Part shown: positions 12,601 through 22,411 of the stretch, in pieces
Layout: every line of letters starts with the position of its first letter
Position numbering within the stretch: position 1 is the stretch's first letter
Origin: Cydia pomonella
Taxonomy: Eukaryota > Arthropoda > Insecta > Lepidoptera > Tortricidae
Reading direction: 5' to 3'
Length of the DNA: 64,000 bases
Assembly (NCBI RefSeq): GCF_033807575.1
Contig: NC_084707.1
Location: 24,205,888 to 24,269,887, forward strand
Made by a program: the position numbers and the translations under genes
The notes under the pieces: model-generated
Told to the model about the DNA's origin: nothing
Seen by the model: only the letters and a program-made list of their open reading frames with translations
Database searches by the model: none

Positions 12601-12874
12601 CGTAAAATTAGTATGTTAGTATGACTCGTGACAGTTCCAATGGGGTTATATGAAGTCATAGAAAATGTCACTAGTCATACTCGTAACAAGTGTTGCTTCT
12701 TATTTTCCAGGCTACACGTTCCAAGACATCCTCCCCATCGTCCTAGAACAGAACGCCTCGCTGCACAAGAAACCCAAATCGGCCATCAGCACCGTCCGGA
12801 ACAAGTACTCGCACCAGATCTTCTTCGAGGTGGCCAAGGTGCCGCTCCTGGACGACGCGGCGCTGAGCAGCTGA
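324..12874 (+). CDS. CycB3: Cyclin B3, 3' part of gene (six exons, 5' incomplete)
   Basis: The product is a mitotic B-type cyclin that binds and activates CDK1 and is destroyed by APC/C at anaphase. Exons are 324-604, 1762-1981, 2603-2857, 6889-7044, 10174-10348 and 12711-12874. All have GT/AG borders and matching phases, giving 416 codons plus TGA. In-window residues 168-304 form the N-terminal cyclin fold, with the hallmark MRALLVDWMVEVQ near residue 186 and the helix LGASALFIASKFD at its exon end. Exons 4-6 give the rest of the cyclin core: VDFDLGVPLSYRFLRRYAR, then MPTLTLARFVLEQ, SKMAAAALYIALRM and the tail ending DDAALSS. Residues 1-167 are the less conserved linker, ending in the NYLKNRE segment before the box. 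Cyclin B3, rather than B1/B2, is chosen from the RRYARCARLSMPTLTLARF pattern. The 5' exons and destruction box are off the window. The last intron carries tandem copies of exon 5. Confidence 0.93.
1390..1590 (+). repeat. tRNA-headed SINE (family 1), internally deleted copy
   Basis: It shares the B box GGTTCAAATCC, the body (cctggtaag, tgtatttaagtatttataaa) and the 3' end cttagtcaatttgtgtaataa-like tail with seven other copies in the window. The stretch between A and B boxes is shortened. Confidence 0.8.
1762..1981 (+). CDS. CycB3: Cyclin B3 exon
   Basis: The acceptor is cccttgcag/A and the donor is GAG/GTGAGT. It completes the split codon and ends in phase 0. The acidic linker SLDDETDFHQAP leads into the pre-cyclin-box helix VSQYAMDIFNYLKNRE, which is typical just upstream of the B-cyclin box. 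Confidence 0.9.
2311..2464. mobile_element. TTAA-flanked MITE, longer diverged member
   Basis: TTAA lies on both sides (2307-2310, 2465-2468). The ends CCTTTTCAACGCC and GCGTTCAAAAGG are inverted and match the three shorter copies at 12.1, 21.6 and 22.4 kb. It is in the cyclin B3 intron. Confidence 0.6.
2603..2857 (+). CDS. CycB3: Cyclin B3 exon, N-terminal cyclin box
   Basis: The acceptor is cttttccAG/CATCTA and the donor is TTTGAC/GTAAGT; the exon is 85 codons, phase 0 to 0. It holds the MRALLVDWMVEV motif (the MRAIL-type cyclin signature), the hydrophobic helices of the first cyclin fold, and a Lys/Glu-rich loop between helices (KQAEKEHLTKEE). Confidence 0.95.
3080..3240. mobile_element. 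Half of a long-TIR MITE
   Basis: It matches one arm of the complete copy at 23812-24230: the run from tttaacaaatttgacacatatc to cacctctatttcaaactctctttg. The opposite arm is missing or very diverged. Confidence 0.7.
4550..4912 (+). repeat. Interspersed repeat family B
   Basis: It begins at a T-rich run followed by ctacgtcggtggcaaacaag and ends near gtacccgggtcc. There are five copies in the window (also 7150, 14853, 31047 and 43535). A C-run of variable length lies in the middle. It has no coding capacity; I cannot assign a class. Confidence 0.75.
5100..5365 (+). repeat. Interspersed repeat family D
   Basis: It shares gtgacaatgcaatattatgg and gatgagtattagttgc, then ataaaagcttgtacnaaaaatg, with copies at 16985, 19985, 36450 and 51040. 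It is non-coding and of unknown class. Confidence 0.7.
5371..5620 (+). repeat. Interspersed repeat family C (agggttccgta type)
   Basis: It starts tttttagggttccgtaccc and ends with tacggaacccn, cgactcgcac and a T-run. It matches the opposite-strand copy at 29264-29550. Short inner repeats (tatttcatgaaccgt on both strands) could fold back. Confidence 0.75.
5923..6417 (+). pseudogene. hAT transposase C-terminal fragment
   Basis: The 164-codon reading frame ends in a recognisable hAT dimerisation region: LLSIPPSSAAAERNRSLF, then TKDRNRLLPERLNKLIYI and SNLHLQ. A typical WW pair precedes it (NPLNWWKGL). The BED finger and the catalytic D/E region are absent, and the first part (before about residue 30) does not look like hAT sequence. 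It is therefore a truncated, inactive relic. It lies in a cyclin B3 intron between a family C repeat and another repeat end (6580-6648), and is unrelated to the host gene. Confidence 0.8.
6698..6828. mobile_element. Palindromic MITE
   Basis: The ends gtcagaccaag and cttggtctga are inverted. The arms continue through ttggcagcgattttgat and its complement, so the whole 131 bp folds into a hairpin. It sits just upstream of the acceptor of the cyclin B3 exon at 6889. Confidence 0.75.
6889..7044 (+). CDS. CycB3: Cyclin B3 exon, end of first cyclin fold
   Basis: The acceptor is ttattttcAG/GAACGC and the donor is GCTCGG/GTCAGT; the exon is 52 codons, phase 0 to 0. It codes IPPLVDDFLYICDGAYT, EMTILRTVDFDLGVPLSYRF and LRRYAR, the segment joining the two cyclin folds. 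Confidence 0.95.
7150..7437 (-). repeat. Interspersed repeat family B, reverse copy
   Basis: It is the reverse complement of the 4550 copy, ending at ttgtttgccaccgacgtagt. It starts about 100 bp after the donor of the cyclin B3 exon ending at 7044. Confidence 0.75.
7947..9771 (+). mobile_element. Non-autonomous Helitron
   Basis: The 5' end TCTATATTAATAAT follows an A. The 3' end is a short hairpin (acccgagc/gccgggt, loop AAA) followed by ttttcgtCTAG and a flanking T. These are the known Helitron hallmarks: TC start, 3' hairpin, CTRR end, insertion between A and T. No Rep/helicase reading frame is present. The inside holds an inverted pair aaccgacttca (8334) and tgaagtcggtt (9664) and a degenerate tandem array. 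It lies wholly in a cyclin B3 intron. Confidence 0.75.
8495..9350 (+). repeat. Degenerate tandem array inside the Helitron
   Basis: A unit of roughly 245 bp (tgatgatggg/gacgatggggtccatgag, then gtgacatttgatgaagtgg, gcatagttcacgtttggcg) recurs with starts near 8500, 8917 and 9164. A shortened unit lies at about 8745-8900. The copies contain small frames that do not agree with each other, so I do not call a gene. Confidence 0.75.
9781..10030 (-). repeat. tRNA-headed SINE (family 1)
   Basis: On the minus strand it has an A box (TGGCCTAGTGGG), a B box (GGTTCAAATCC) and the family tail ending at acaaattgacta on plus. It lies between the Helitron and the cyclin B3 exon at 10174. Confidence 0.85.
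10174..10348 (+). CDS. CycB3: Cyclin B3 exon, C-terminal cyclin fold
   Basis: The acceptor is gtcgtgttacAG/TGTGCT and the donor is ACACAG/GTAGCT; it has 58 codons plus one base. This is the master copy of the tandem array that follows. It alone has the acceptor and the first 13 codons (CARLSMPTLTLAR), and it joins in phase to both neighbours. Confidence 0.93.
10213..11757 (+). repeat. Tandem satellite made of cyclin B3 exon 5 copies
   Basis: A unit of 186 or 188 bp recurs with starts at 10213 (the real exon), 10401, 10589, 10775, 10961, 11149, 11335, 11521 and a truncated one at 11707. Each unit has about 135 bp of exon, starting at the exon's TTCGTGCTAG, plus about 50 bp of the following intron. 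The true acceptor and the first 13 codons are not copied. The donor GTAGCT is kept in seven units, including the real exon at 10349 (then 10537, 10723, 10909, 11097, 11283, 11469), and altered in the next (acaaGTAACT at 11655). The units starting at 10401 and 10961 keep the exon frame. The other five full units lack two bases (CACTCTGAC became CACTGAC). Variant types recur in blocks, so the array grew partly by multi-unit duplication. Confidence 0.95.
12124..12242. mobile_element. TTAA-flanked MITE (119 bp)
   Basis: It is flanked by TTAA at 12120-12123 and 12243-12246. The ends CCTTTTGAACGCCA and TGGCGGTCAAAAAG are inverted. The core is GC-rich (acgcggcgcgtaatcgtga and gccgcgcgcgtcatatgac). 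TTAA target and C-rich ends suggest a piggyBac-mobilised element. Confidence 0.75.
12271..12513 (-). repeat. tRNA-headed SINE (family 1)
   Basis: It is a full copy in reverse with A and B boxes. The bases beyond its head (cgccggtgttt) match those beyond the 50413 copy, so these two belong to one subfamily. It is in the last cyclin B3 intron. Confidence 0.85.
12711..12874 (+). CDS. CycB3: Cyclin B3 last coding exon
   Basis: The acceptor is ttattttccAG/GCTACA; phase 1 entry gives a split Gly. It codes YTFQDILPIVLEQNASLHKK, then the terminal helix KYSHQIFFEVAKVP and the end DDAALSS before TGA at 12872-12874. GC content is high compared with the flanking intron, as expected for coding DNA. Confidence 0.93.
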
Positions 12875-14700
12875 GGCCCGCGCGGCTGTACTCGTGCAGG
12901 TCCTGAGGTGGTGCGCCTGCTCTGACAGTATTATGCTGTGCCCGGGTACTGCTAGAAGGAACTGGCTGGTTAGATCGCGTTTTTATTGACCCCCTGCCTG
13001 CTTAGATCACTGATGACGTGCGCGGTCGCGACAGTGAAACACACCCTTATATTGTTTATAAAAAAATCCCAAACGAATACTGTATATGAAGCTCAAAATT
13101 CAAAAAATTATTCTGCAAGGACTCTAGCTTTCACGAGTCAATACAACTCGTATTTTGATGTTCGTTTTTGGAAGTAGTTGCAGTTTTGTTAGTGGAATTT
13201 GGATGTAAATTGGCTATATAAACCTCCAAGGTGGAACTAAAAATAGTGAAGATCCATTTACGGACATATTCGGTATCGTAAAAAAAACGTCCAAATCGGC
13301 CAACTCTTCATATAAAGCCAAAAATTTTTCGCGTCAAAAACATTTACCTTTTACTTTTCGTTATTAGAACATGATTCCGAATATGCCCTTAAACGGATCC
13401 CTACTATTTTTGATACACCTTGCATGTCTTGAAACTTTACAGAGAATTTTTCATTTAGGCATATTAATTACATAATTACAATACGATGCACCTATAAATA
13501 TCAAAAACTACCACCAGCCGGCAAAAGTGCGGTTAATCCAGCTTTCTACTGCCATTACTCGGTGGCCAGACTGCCAGATTCAATAGCTATCGGAAACTTA
13601 CATTTTTTTAAATGATTAGTAATGAAAAATATTCATTAAAAAATAAACTACTGTGGCAAAGTAGAGCGTGTAAAAATTTGGGAAATTTACTTTTCAACAC
13701 GTGTTTATCACTAGTAATTATTTTACTGTGGAATTTGAAAATTATCTCATACAGAAATTTTATGATTTCTTTTTTATTGTACTAGAGAATAGGGTATAGA
13801 ATTACTGACCAGCCTTTAATAACTAGCCACCTTATACTAAAATGAATTATGTTTAAAGGTGAACAGAATATACTTTTAGCAAAGAGAGTTGATTGTAATA
13901 GAGAGGTAGTCTAAGAATAAAACGTGCCCATTTCAGTTTGACATCCAAAACAGATGGCGCTGTACGTTTGTATGTTTTGCGCTCACTGAATTGTCAAACG
14001 TCAACTTTTGATATTCAAAGTTACCGCAAAATGTATGGAGCTGTACAGCGCCATCTCGTTTATCTGTCAAATTCGAAGGACGAATTTGTCTTAGATTTTA
14101 CGCATCCTAATTAATTTATCTTTGATTATTAGTATAAGATGAATTGTTATTAAAGAGTGGTCAGTTATTAACGATTTACCCTATAAATGCAATAGCGATA
14201 AATAAGTTATATAACCGATAGTTATTACAAACCTGGCATTACTGTACCCGTAAACAAACTAGTTCAGAACAGTTCCAGTGAAATTCAATTTTGTACAGAC
14301 ACATCGGCTAGACGTAAGATTTAAATCGGTAATAATTCAAGAGACGTCCCAACTGTGACTTCGCGAGTTTTGTATGTGTCATTTCTAAGCAAAAAGTCCC
14401 ACTTTATCGCTTGCCATAAACTTTGGTAAGCGAAAAAGTGGGAACTAGCCTTCGACACAAATAGCTTTGTCGCATTGTTACTGTTTGCAAATGTAAGGTG
14501 CCACGACGCTATTTAATACTAGGATAGGATCTGACAATTAATTTTAGACAAATTGTTCTCGTTATGATAATTGTATGTATACTTGTATTAGACCGGCGGT
14601 TGCTCACTGCCCCAGACGGGAACCTTTCCAAACGGAGCGGAACAGACAGTATATGCTACAGTCCAAGCTAACTTTGCATTGACTAGAACCATAGAGAAAT
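12875..14700. other. Cyclin B3 3' flank, no gene seen
   Basis: This presumably starts with the cyclin B3 3' UTR; AATAAA occurs near 13642 and 13915 but no poly(A) site can be fixed. Between about 13790 and 14190 are inverted segments (actgaccagcctttaataac against gttattaaagagtggtcagt), which look like an old MITE. Confidence 0.5.
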
Positions 14701-14734
14701 AAGTAAGGATAGTGCTCTATACATTAGTTTTCTT

Positions 14735-15225
14735 ACCAAAACTTAAGAGAATTTTAAATAGAGGTGCCATCTTTCGACACATGATTAAAACTTTTAGAAC
14801 GCCATTTGACTTTGATCCTTATTCTTTCACTGATATGTGTAAAATTTGTTACATTTTTTTTTATATACTACGTCGGTGGCAAACAAGCATACGGCCTGCC
14901 TGATGGTAAGCAGTCTCCGTAGCCTATGTACACCTGCAACTCCAGAGGAGTTACATGCGCGTTGCCGACCCTAACCCCACCCCCTCCGTTGAGCTCTGGC
15001 AACCTTACTCACCGGCAGAAACACAACACTATCAAAAAGTGGCGCCATCTTACCGGGCACTACCAAAAGATTATGGCGCCATCGCTCGAAACGATGCTGC
15101 CATATCTTTGGCCTTTGATATATTAGATGGCGCCACTTATGATGTTTAAAAATGTTCACACATATCAGTGCAAGAATAAGGATCAAAGTCAAATGGCGTT
15201 CTAAAAGTTTATATTCTCTTTGCCA
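14735..15225. mobile_element. Long-TIR MITE split by a family B repeat
   Basis: The left part (gagaattttaaatagaggtg to atgtgtaaaatttgtta) and the right part (atcaaaaagtggcgcc to ttctctttgcc) together equal the complete copy at 23812-24230. A family B repeat is inserted between them at about 14853-15032. Confidence 0.75.
14853..15032 (+). repeat. Interspersed repeat family B, short copy
   Basis: It runs from the T-run and tactacgtcggtggcaaac to ggcagaaacacaacact and is nested in the long-TIR MITE. Confidence 0.8.
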
Positions 15226-15394
15226 AGACGCAGGTTATTTTCGTAGTCGATATCTAGCGTCAAGTAGCGATTTTATCAGTACTGCTACTTGACAATAGAT
15301 GTCGCGACGAACGAAAAGTCTAATGCTCAATAATTTTCAGCTAATTTTATAACCGGATTAACTGTAAATCTATTTTCAACTGCTGCTTGTAATC

Positions 15395-15703
15395 TCTTCT
15401 TATTCCTCGCGTTGTCCCGGCATTTTGCCACGGCTCATGGGAGCCTGGGGTCTGCTTGACAACTAATCCCAAGATTTGGCGTAGGCACTAGTTTTTACGA
15501 AAGCGACTGCCATCTGACCTTCCAACCCAGAGGGTAAACTAGGCCTTGTTAGAAATAGTCCGGTTTCCTCACGATGTTTTCCTTCACCGAAAAGCGACTG
15601 GTAAATATCAAATGATATTTCGTACATAAGTTCCGAAAAACCCATTGGTACGAGCCGGGGTTTGAACCCGCGACCTCCGGATTGCAAGTCGCACGCAACT
15701 CCT
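15395..15703 (-). repeat. SINE-like repeat, family 2
   Basis: On the minus strand it begins with a tRNA-like head (ggaggtcgcgGGTTCAAACC, a B-box match), then tacgaaatatcatttgatat and ggtgaaggaaaacatcgtga. It matches the copy at 43079-43325. Confidence 0.7.
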
Positions 15704-16984
15704 GCTTGTGATATTAGTTGTAAATTGTTTTAGCAGTAATTTTTTCGTCAGTCGCGGCACCCGTGCACGTGACATCTGGTGTCAAGTAGAGGTACTGATA
15801 AATCCACTATTAGATGTCGACTACGACATAACCCGCGTTTTGGTAAGAAAACTAATGTATGGAGTTAGCACTCTATGCTAGAACACAACAAAATGTCTTA
15901 TGAACGTCATACTCTCATGGAAATTTGAATGATGACATTTCCACACTTATGCAAATTCCATGCAGTTATCTTGGTCCGATTCTATGGCCGCGTAAATGCT
16001 GTCGACGCCGCTCTGTTCAGAATTGTACCTTAAATAGAGAATTGGTAGAGCGTAGGATAATTGTAGAGTTAACTTAAAGGTTTACATTTAAGCGGGAGCA
16101 TGACGAAATGCGAATTGTTATAACGCTATATTACGATACAAGTGCGAAAAATAGGAAATTCGGAACGATTTACCTATTCGCACATGTATCGTACAACGTT
16201 TTACAGTACATATGACCTTTTAAATTTTCGACATAGTTACGTAATGTGCTAATTATCGCACTAGGGCGGTAAAGTAGCACCATATGTACTGTAAATTTAT
16301 AATATTTGCTGTTTATGCAAAGTTTATTTACAATCTTTTTTTCGTATAGAGAACAAATAAACCGAAAGAGAGACTGACACTTTTTAATGTTAAGGTATAT
16401 TTTTACCTTCTTTTGGAAGAGCTACTTAATTATTTAATGTGCCATATGTGAATGGCAAAAATCTGACCACAGAAGTGCACAAATTTGAACTAAGTTAAAC
16501 TTGTTGAAGCTAAAAGTTTCTTTTTTCATATTGTTTGAAAAAATAAACCAAAATCATTGCCAACCTTGTCCGCCCTCCCGCACAAATTTACAGTAAGTAG
16601 ATGGAATTTTACCAAAAACGTACACCTAATAATAGTACCCACATTCCAATGTTTTTCCGCTTTATTCCTCTATATTATTGTCTTCCTGTAGTAAATTTTA
16701 GTTCACATACGGAGTCGTTATTGAAAAATGCAGTCGATAAGCCGTTAATACTAAAATATGCTAAGGTTTGGAGATCCCCGGGCGGCGAAAATAGTATATA
16801 TTCTTCACACAGTAGTGTATCATCCAATTTGTATGAACATTGATCCGCAAATACAATATTTACTGATGTTATTTCTCAAACTCGGCAACTATGCAGCAAA
16901 AAAACTCTAAAAATACAAGAAGTATGTCTAGAACTAAGCCTCTTTTACAAGCTTTTATTTACTTTCACCTGACCGTTGTCTGTT
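15704..16984. other. Intergenic, no gene seen
   Basis: AT-rich. At 15765-15860 there is an inverted match to 14700-14745 and 15220-15300 (ttggtaagaaaactaatgta), so older elements surround the MITE at 14735. About 16140-16290 shows an inverted run around catatgtactgtaaa. I see no supported coding sequence. Confidence 0.5.
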
Positions 16985-17275
16985 TGTAATCAAATCTTGC
17001 AAGTTAAATTTGATCCACTTCCCGGTTTCTGGTTGAGCTGAAAATTTGCATACATATGTAAGTCGGGTGACAATGCAATATTATGGTACCATCGAGCTGA
17101 TCTGATGATGGAGATAAGAGGTGGACATAGGAACTCTGTGATAAAACAACGCAACCTAATTGTGTTTGGGGTTTTTAGAATTTGCTTGATGAGTATTAGT
17201 TGCATGTGGAAAGAAAAGTACAGTCAGCAATAAAAGCTTGTACCAAAAATGAAATTTTTGCCAAAAACTTATTAT
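16985..17275 (+). repeat. Interspersed repeat family D
   Basis: A well-preserved copy from tttgtaatcaaatcttgcaa to aaaaacttatta, on the same strand as most others. Confidence 0.75.
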
Positions 17276-17875
17276 ACTGGCGAAAGTGTGCCATGCCATT
17301 CATACAGGTGACACTTAATAACAAAACATCCATGAGACAATATTTTATACAATCGTTATATAATAGAGAGCTTTTCATTCGAGTACCGTGTTTAGGCAAC
17401 GAAGCTTGCTGAGTTGCCTTAGTAAGATAGGAGATTGAAAAGCTTGATTATATAACTATTGCATACAATACTTTTTCTATGAAGCATCTAAAATAATACT
17501 ATTTTACTATAAAATCGAATTATTCATGAAAGTGGGTAATTATCTCAGTAAACAAAAATGTAGTACTTAAAACATAAATTTCCCGTTTAAGTCTTTTATA
17601 TGGGAGCGCGGCGGCACGTGATTGGTCAATTTTTTTATAGTTGACTACAGCGTATCGAAATTAAAATTATAGTTGAGTTGGGCGCCCATGAAAAGTACGT
17701 CATTATATATATTAACTTATAACTATTAAGTACCAAAAATATATTAAAACTACACTCACATATTTTAAGCCCGCAATCTGCGTCGCTGCGCCAACGCGTG
17801 CAACCGACGATGCTTCTCGGTACGGGGGGTTTCGACTTAAAATACGTTAGTGACCCGCTTCTATACAGGGTGATT

Positions 17876-18337
17876 CAGGAGACGTGAGCAGGATCAAGCT
17901 TGAGCATTCAGTAAGTTATAAGCAACTGTTTCGTACCAGTATTTGTGAGATTAACGTTCTTTTATTTTTTACTGTTCAAAAAAAATGCTTTGATTTATTT
18001 ACGCCATCTATGGTCACCCTCTTTGTTTTATCCATAACAAGTGACAAATTGAATGTCATCGGAGTCTGGTTAGTTTTGAATAATCGTATCTCACTCAAGT
18101 GTGACATTTTGTTTTCTTCATAATCAAACTGCTGTCATAACGGTTCAAGAGGTTTTATCTTTCTTAATTAAGTGTTGTAGGGTGTCCATGATTGTAGATT
18201 ATCAAATTTGTCCTTCCCAAAAAGTTAAATAACAGAAATAAAGCGAGGTTGTTTTACTTAAATATGATGATTAACGGTTCATTAACATTTACTGATTATG
18301 TATGCTTAGTCCTGCTCACGTCTCATGAATCACCCTG
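17876..18337. mobile_element. MITE with TA target site
   Basis: The ends CAGGGTGATTCA and TGAATCACCCTG are inverted. The arms continue with gacgtgagcagga and its complement, and TA (or TATA) lies on both sides. TA targets point to a Tc1/mariner-type source. The middle is AT-rich and non-coding. Confidence 0.75.
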
Positions 18338-19024
18338 TATATTTAACAAGTAGCTCTAGACTCAATTTATTGTATTTTTAAAGTACCTAGTTTCATTTGC
18401 CCTGGCTGACATTAACATATGTATTCCTACACTGCATTTACTGACTAAATATCAGTAAATATATATGCATATGCTGATTAGTGCACATTCAAATTGGTAT
18501 TATTTACTAGTAAATAGTTTTACTCGCAATTCTTCGCTCGCCTGCGCGTCGTCCTAAAATTGTACGCTTAAATCTAGACTAGACTTAAAGCAACTCCAAG
18601 GTACCAGACCGGACCTAGGCTCGCAATGGATATTTTTATATAAAATATGTACTTGGCAAGCTTTGCTAATACTCTTTTAATTATAACAATTATTAATAAT
18701 GGATTTTTGTAATGTTTTAATAATAAACTTTACATAGTAATTATTGTGAGATCGTTCACAGCATTTGTCGTATGTTTTGTAATTTATCACATTTTAAAGA
18801 GTACAAAATATTGGAATGTTATAATAATAATGTTGTTCATTAATGATAAGTTTTAGAATAATTCAATTTTAATGCTGTTTTTACATAATATCATTTGTCG
18901 TTTAATTATACAAAACTGATGTAAACCCCCAACTTGTAAATAAAGTGATTTTGGTTTGGTAATCCTGACTTCTTAATTTCCGAGTAAAAGATAAAGAGTT
19001 CTGATGAAGTCGTATTATAATTTA
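18338..19024. other. Intergenic, no gene seen
   Basis: AT-rich. It contains several AATAAA words (18722, 18939) that could be poly(A) signals, but nothing links them to a gene. Confidence 0.4.
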
Positions 19025-19230
19025 GCTGTTGGAGAATAGGCGCGCGAAGCAGCTCGGTCGGCGGCGGCGGAGACGGAGACAGAGACAGAGACGGGGACAG
19101 AGACAGAGACGGGGACAGAGACAGAGACGGGGACAGAGACAGAGACGGGGACAGAGACAGAGACGGGGACAGAGACAGAGACGGGGACGCAGGAGACGCG
19201 CCGCGCCGAGCGGGCGACTCGCTCCGTGTG
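19025..19230 (+). repeat. 18-bp minisatellite inside a GC-rich repeat
   Basis: A run of about six copies of an 18-bp unit (acagagacagagacgggg) lies at 19080-19190. Its flanks gcgcgcgaagcagctcggtc and ccgagcgggcgactcgctcc, gtgtgga match the edges of the repeat at 24385-24505. Reading frames across it are only low-complexity Arg/Gln or Ser/Val runs. Confidence 0.85.
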
Positions 19231-19244
19231 GACTGTGGCCCTAT

Positions 19245-19436
19245 GGCTCGGAAACCGGTTTTTCCAAACCGTTATCATGTACATGGCGCAACACCTTTTA
19301 ATTTCGGTTTCATTCGAGAAACCGTTATTTTTAAACCGGTTTTTTAGGTTACCATAAAGTTCTTAAAACTTTCCCGTTCTTATAAGTTCGGAGGAAAACC
19401 GAAATAAACCGGTATTTTAAAACCGGTTCCGAGCCT
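19245..19436. mobile_element. hAT-like MITE (ccggtt type)
   Basis: The ends ggctcggaaaccggttttt and aaaaccggttccgagcc are inverted, and the family resembles the element at 22943-23153. No clean duplication was seen at the borders. Confidence 0.65.
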
Positions 19437-19984
19437 TGCGTGGCCCCGCCTAATGGCAACGCGAATTACTGCAACAGCTCAAATCTTGAGCCTGACCACG
19501 TTGTCGTCCGCCAGTTTACTCGCAGATCTAGTGTGTGTCTTTATCTATTTAAGTAGTTTATAATTAATTTATGTGTATTAGGACTCTAATTCTTTCAATA
19601 ACATTTTTTTTTGTTTTAAACGCACCTCCTACAATCTTTTCTGTTTTGCCCTAAAGTTGACTGGTAGAGAATGCCTCATGGCATTAAGTTCGCCTTTTGT
19701 ACATTAAGTTTTTTCTTTTGTGCAATAATGAATAAAGTTTTAAATAAATAAAAATAAAAAGCAGGGGGCGACATTCGGCTCAGCATTGCTCCATATACGT
19801 GCACGACCACAGATAAGATTACTTGAATTTTAACAACCCTAAATGGCCGAAAGGGATAGTGCCATAAATAAGAAAGGGACAGCATAATTCGTCCCTGAAT
19901 CGCTGTCAAACTTCAGTTATGTAGGAAGCGTCATTTCTTTACGGTAGTACTATTATTTATTCGGTGGAATGGGTCAAATGTTGG

Positions 19985-20200
19985 TAGCTAAATTTGACCC
20001 ACTTTCCAAAAATTTGCATACATATGTAAATCGGATGACAATGCAATATTATGATGACATGGAGCTGATGAGACTAGAGACAGGAGGTGGCTATGGGAAA
20101 CCTCCGATCAACAACTCTATATATCTCGATGAATATTAGTTACCTGTGGAGTACAGCCAGCTATAAAAGCTTGTACCAAGAAATTAAATTATTACCATAA
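19985..20200 (+). repeat. Interspersed repeat family D, eroded copy
   Basis: It shares gcatacatatgtaaatcgg, gtgacaatgcaatattatg-like sequence and ataaaagcttgtacc with the other copies, with internal losses. Confidence 0.65.
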
Positions 20201-21599
20201 ACTTATTTCCAATGTCAAAAAAACGAAATATAATTACCAGTGCTTGTGATTATCCTTAAGTGGGTAAATAAAACAAAACATATTTTACCTGACGTGATTT
20301 AATCACCCTCGAAAACAATCGTACCTCTGGAGCCGACAGCTCGCTTATAAATTTACAAAACAATTTAGACTGCTGCAAATGCAAATCCGCTTTCAGCATG
20401 GAAATGAAGTTCACACAACTAGTTAATACTCTGGAAACCCCACTTTGTCAGTAGAAAAAGGCTTGAAATTCAAATGTTTTATGGAAGGACCTTTTTTTAA
20501 CACATTCACCGCTGATCGTAGCCGATAACATGAGTTTCCCGGTAATCGGTATGTAGCGGGAATGCTTCGTAGAGGCAAAACGAGGGGTCGTGATAAGCGA
20601 GGGCTGTATGGTCGGTTTTTTATCATCTACCATCATGCCTGTCACGTTCTAACAAGTATGTAAGTGATAAAGTGTCGCATGACATGACAAGTGATAAAAA
20701 TATGACCATAATACCGCCGCTGAATGGGTTAAAATTGGCGCCTTTTTCCACTGACAGAAATGGCCTGTAAAACTATAAAATCTTGGATATAGTTACGGCC
20801 ATAAACATATAAGCTGGTCAACCATGTAATAGTCTATAAATGGAAATGGTCTACTAAAGTAAGGACGCTAAGCGCGAAGAATCTCGCACATTATAATATA
20901 GTCGACATCAATATACGGTGTAGAAGATAAGTCACATGTTTGTATACGCACAGAGCGACATCGTCACAACAGTGACAAAGCTCTTTAATAAAGATAAAAA
21001 AAAAAAAAAAAAAAAAATCAATATACGGTGTTTTTTTTAACTCCTTTAATTTTAAGGGTGCTTCTGAGCTTAAAATAAGTTACTTTCTTGAATACACCGG
21101 GATTCGGGATGTTTGCTAAATTTTATTGTATGGGAAGTTTCATAGGTCACTACTGAGTGACGTTGGCCAGTCCGTCAACTGTGGTCGGTGCAACTGGTAC
21201 TAATTTACTCAATTTCGGAGATAATGAAAAATTTAGGTATTTTTATCTAGTAAGGCCCCTATGAACGTGTACCTTAGGGCTTGTTTACATATTGATTAGT
21301 GTGTCATATGAGTTTATGCATACTATCTCGGACGATCGATGTTCGAAATGATATTGATATGTCAAAGTTGTCAATTGTTTAGATAAATAGCATGCCCATG
21401 TTACAACAACGCTATATGCAGCATTTAATTACTTCTTAAGAAAAAAAAATAAGACAAAGAACTATGCCATTCAGTGGTAGCAGCTTGGTTCCTATCACTT
21501 GTCACTGTGCCGCTCACTTTCGGGCTTACATACTTGTCAGAACGTGACAGGCATGGTGACAAATGATAAAGAGCCGACCATCTTTGCCCTACAGTTTCT
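20201..21599. other. Intergenic, no gene seen
   Basis: It holds a poly(A) run near 20997-21017 after aataaagataa, possibly the tail of a retroposed sequence. No coding frame is supported. Confidence 0.4.
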
Positions 21600-21603
21600 T
21601 TAA

Positions 21604-21721
21604 CCTTTTGAAGCCACGCCTATCGCACGCGGCGCGTAATCGTGAACATAGTCGGTACTCATGATGGTTGATATTGGACTGTAGCCGCGCGCGTCATATG
21701 ACGTCTTTGGCGGTCAAAAGG
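21604..21721. mobile_element. TTAA-flanked MITE (118 bp)
   Basis: TTAA at 21600-21603 and 21722-21725. The ends CCTTTTGAAGCCAC and TTTGGCGGTCAAAAGG are inverted. It is nearly identical to the copies at 12124 and 22412. Confidence 0.8.
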
Positions 21722-22411
21722 TTAAATGTACTTAGCCATACCTTGATGTTAACGGAGTTAAAAAAAACCCCGTATATAATTATGTCTTGCAATAGAGATA
21801 AGACCAGGCGGGTCAACGTACGAAATTGTTTGTGCTTAGCGACCTTACTTTAGTCATAATAGTTATTTGTTTTACAAGGGGGCAAAGTTTTTGTTTAACC
21901 ACACGTGCTAATATTGATACCCGAGCAAGCGAAAGATTCCAAAATGGAACCACGAGCGTAGCGAGTGGTTCTAGAAGTGAAATCTTGAGCGTTGCGAGGG
22001 TTAAACAAACTTTGTCTCCGAGTGAAACAACATTTTTCACCACACCAACGCGAGGAAACAACTAACTATGAAATATCAAATTAAATCCAATCCAAATGAA
22101 CGCAATAAAAAAATACGACTTGAAATCATCATTTAAGCTAACATAAGGAAACAACTCTTTGCATCTGATTACTTTGCCCCACATGTGTCTAAAATGCAAC
22201 TTTATCATTCGTTTTTGAACAATCAAGAGGTCCGTCCAGTTGGTGTGGTGAAAATATTTTTACCCATTTCAATGACTTCAAGATACAACATTGCATACTT
22301 GTGACCGCAACAGTACAATCACGTGAGTTTGTTAGGGTAAACAAATTCCACAAAACGAGATGTACCCAGTACAAAATACAATAAAAACGCACTGAACCAC
22401 AATGAAGTTAA

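Noticed and set aside
19015..19301. About 90-codon Arg/Gln or Ser/Val repeat frames on both strands
   Set aside because: They arise from the 18-bp minisatellite, whose length is a multiple of three; no non-repeat part resembles a protein.
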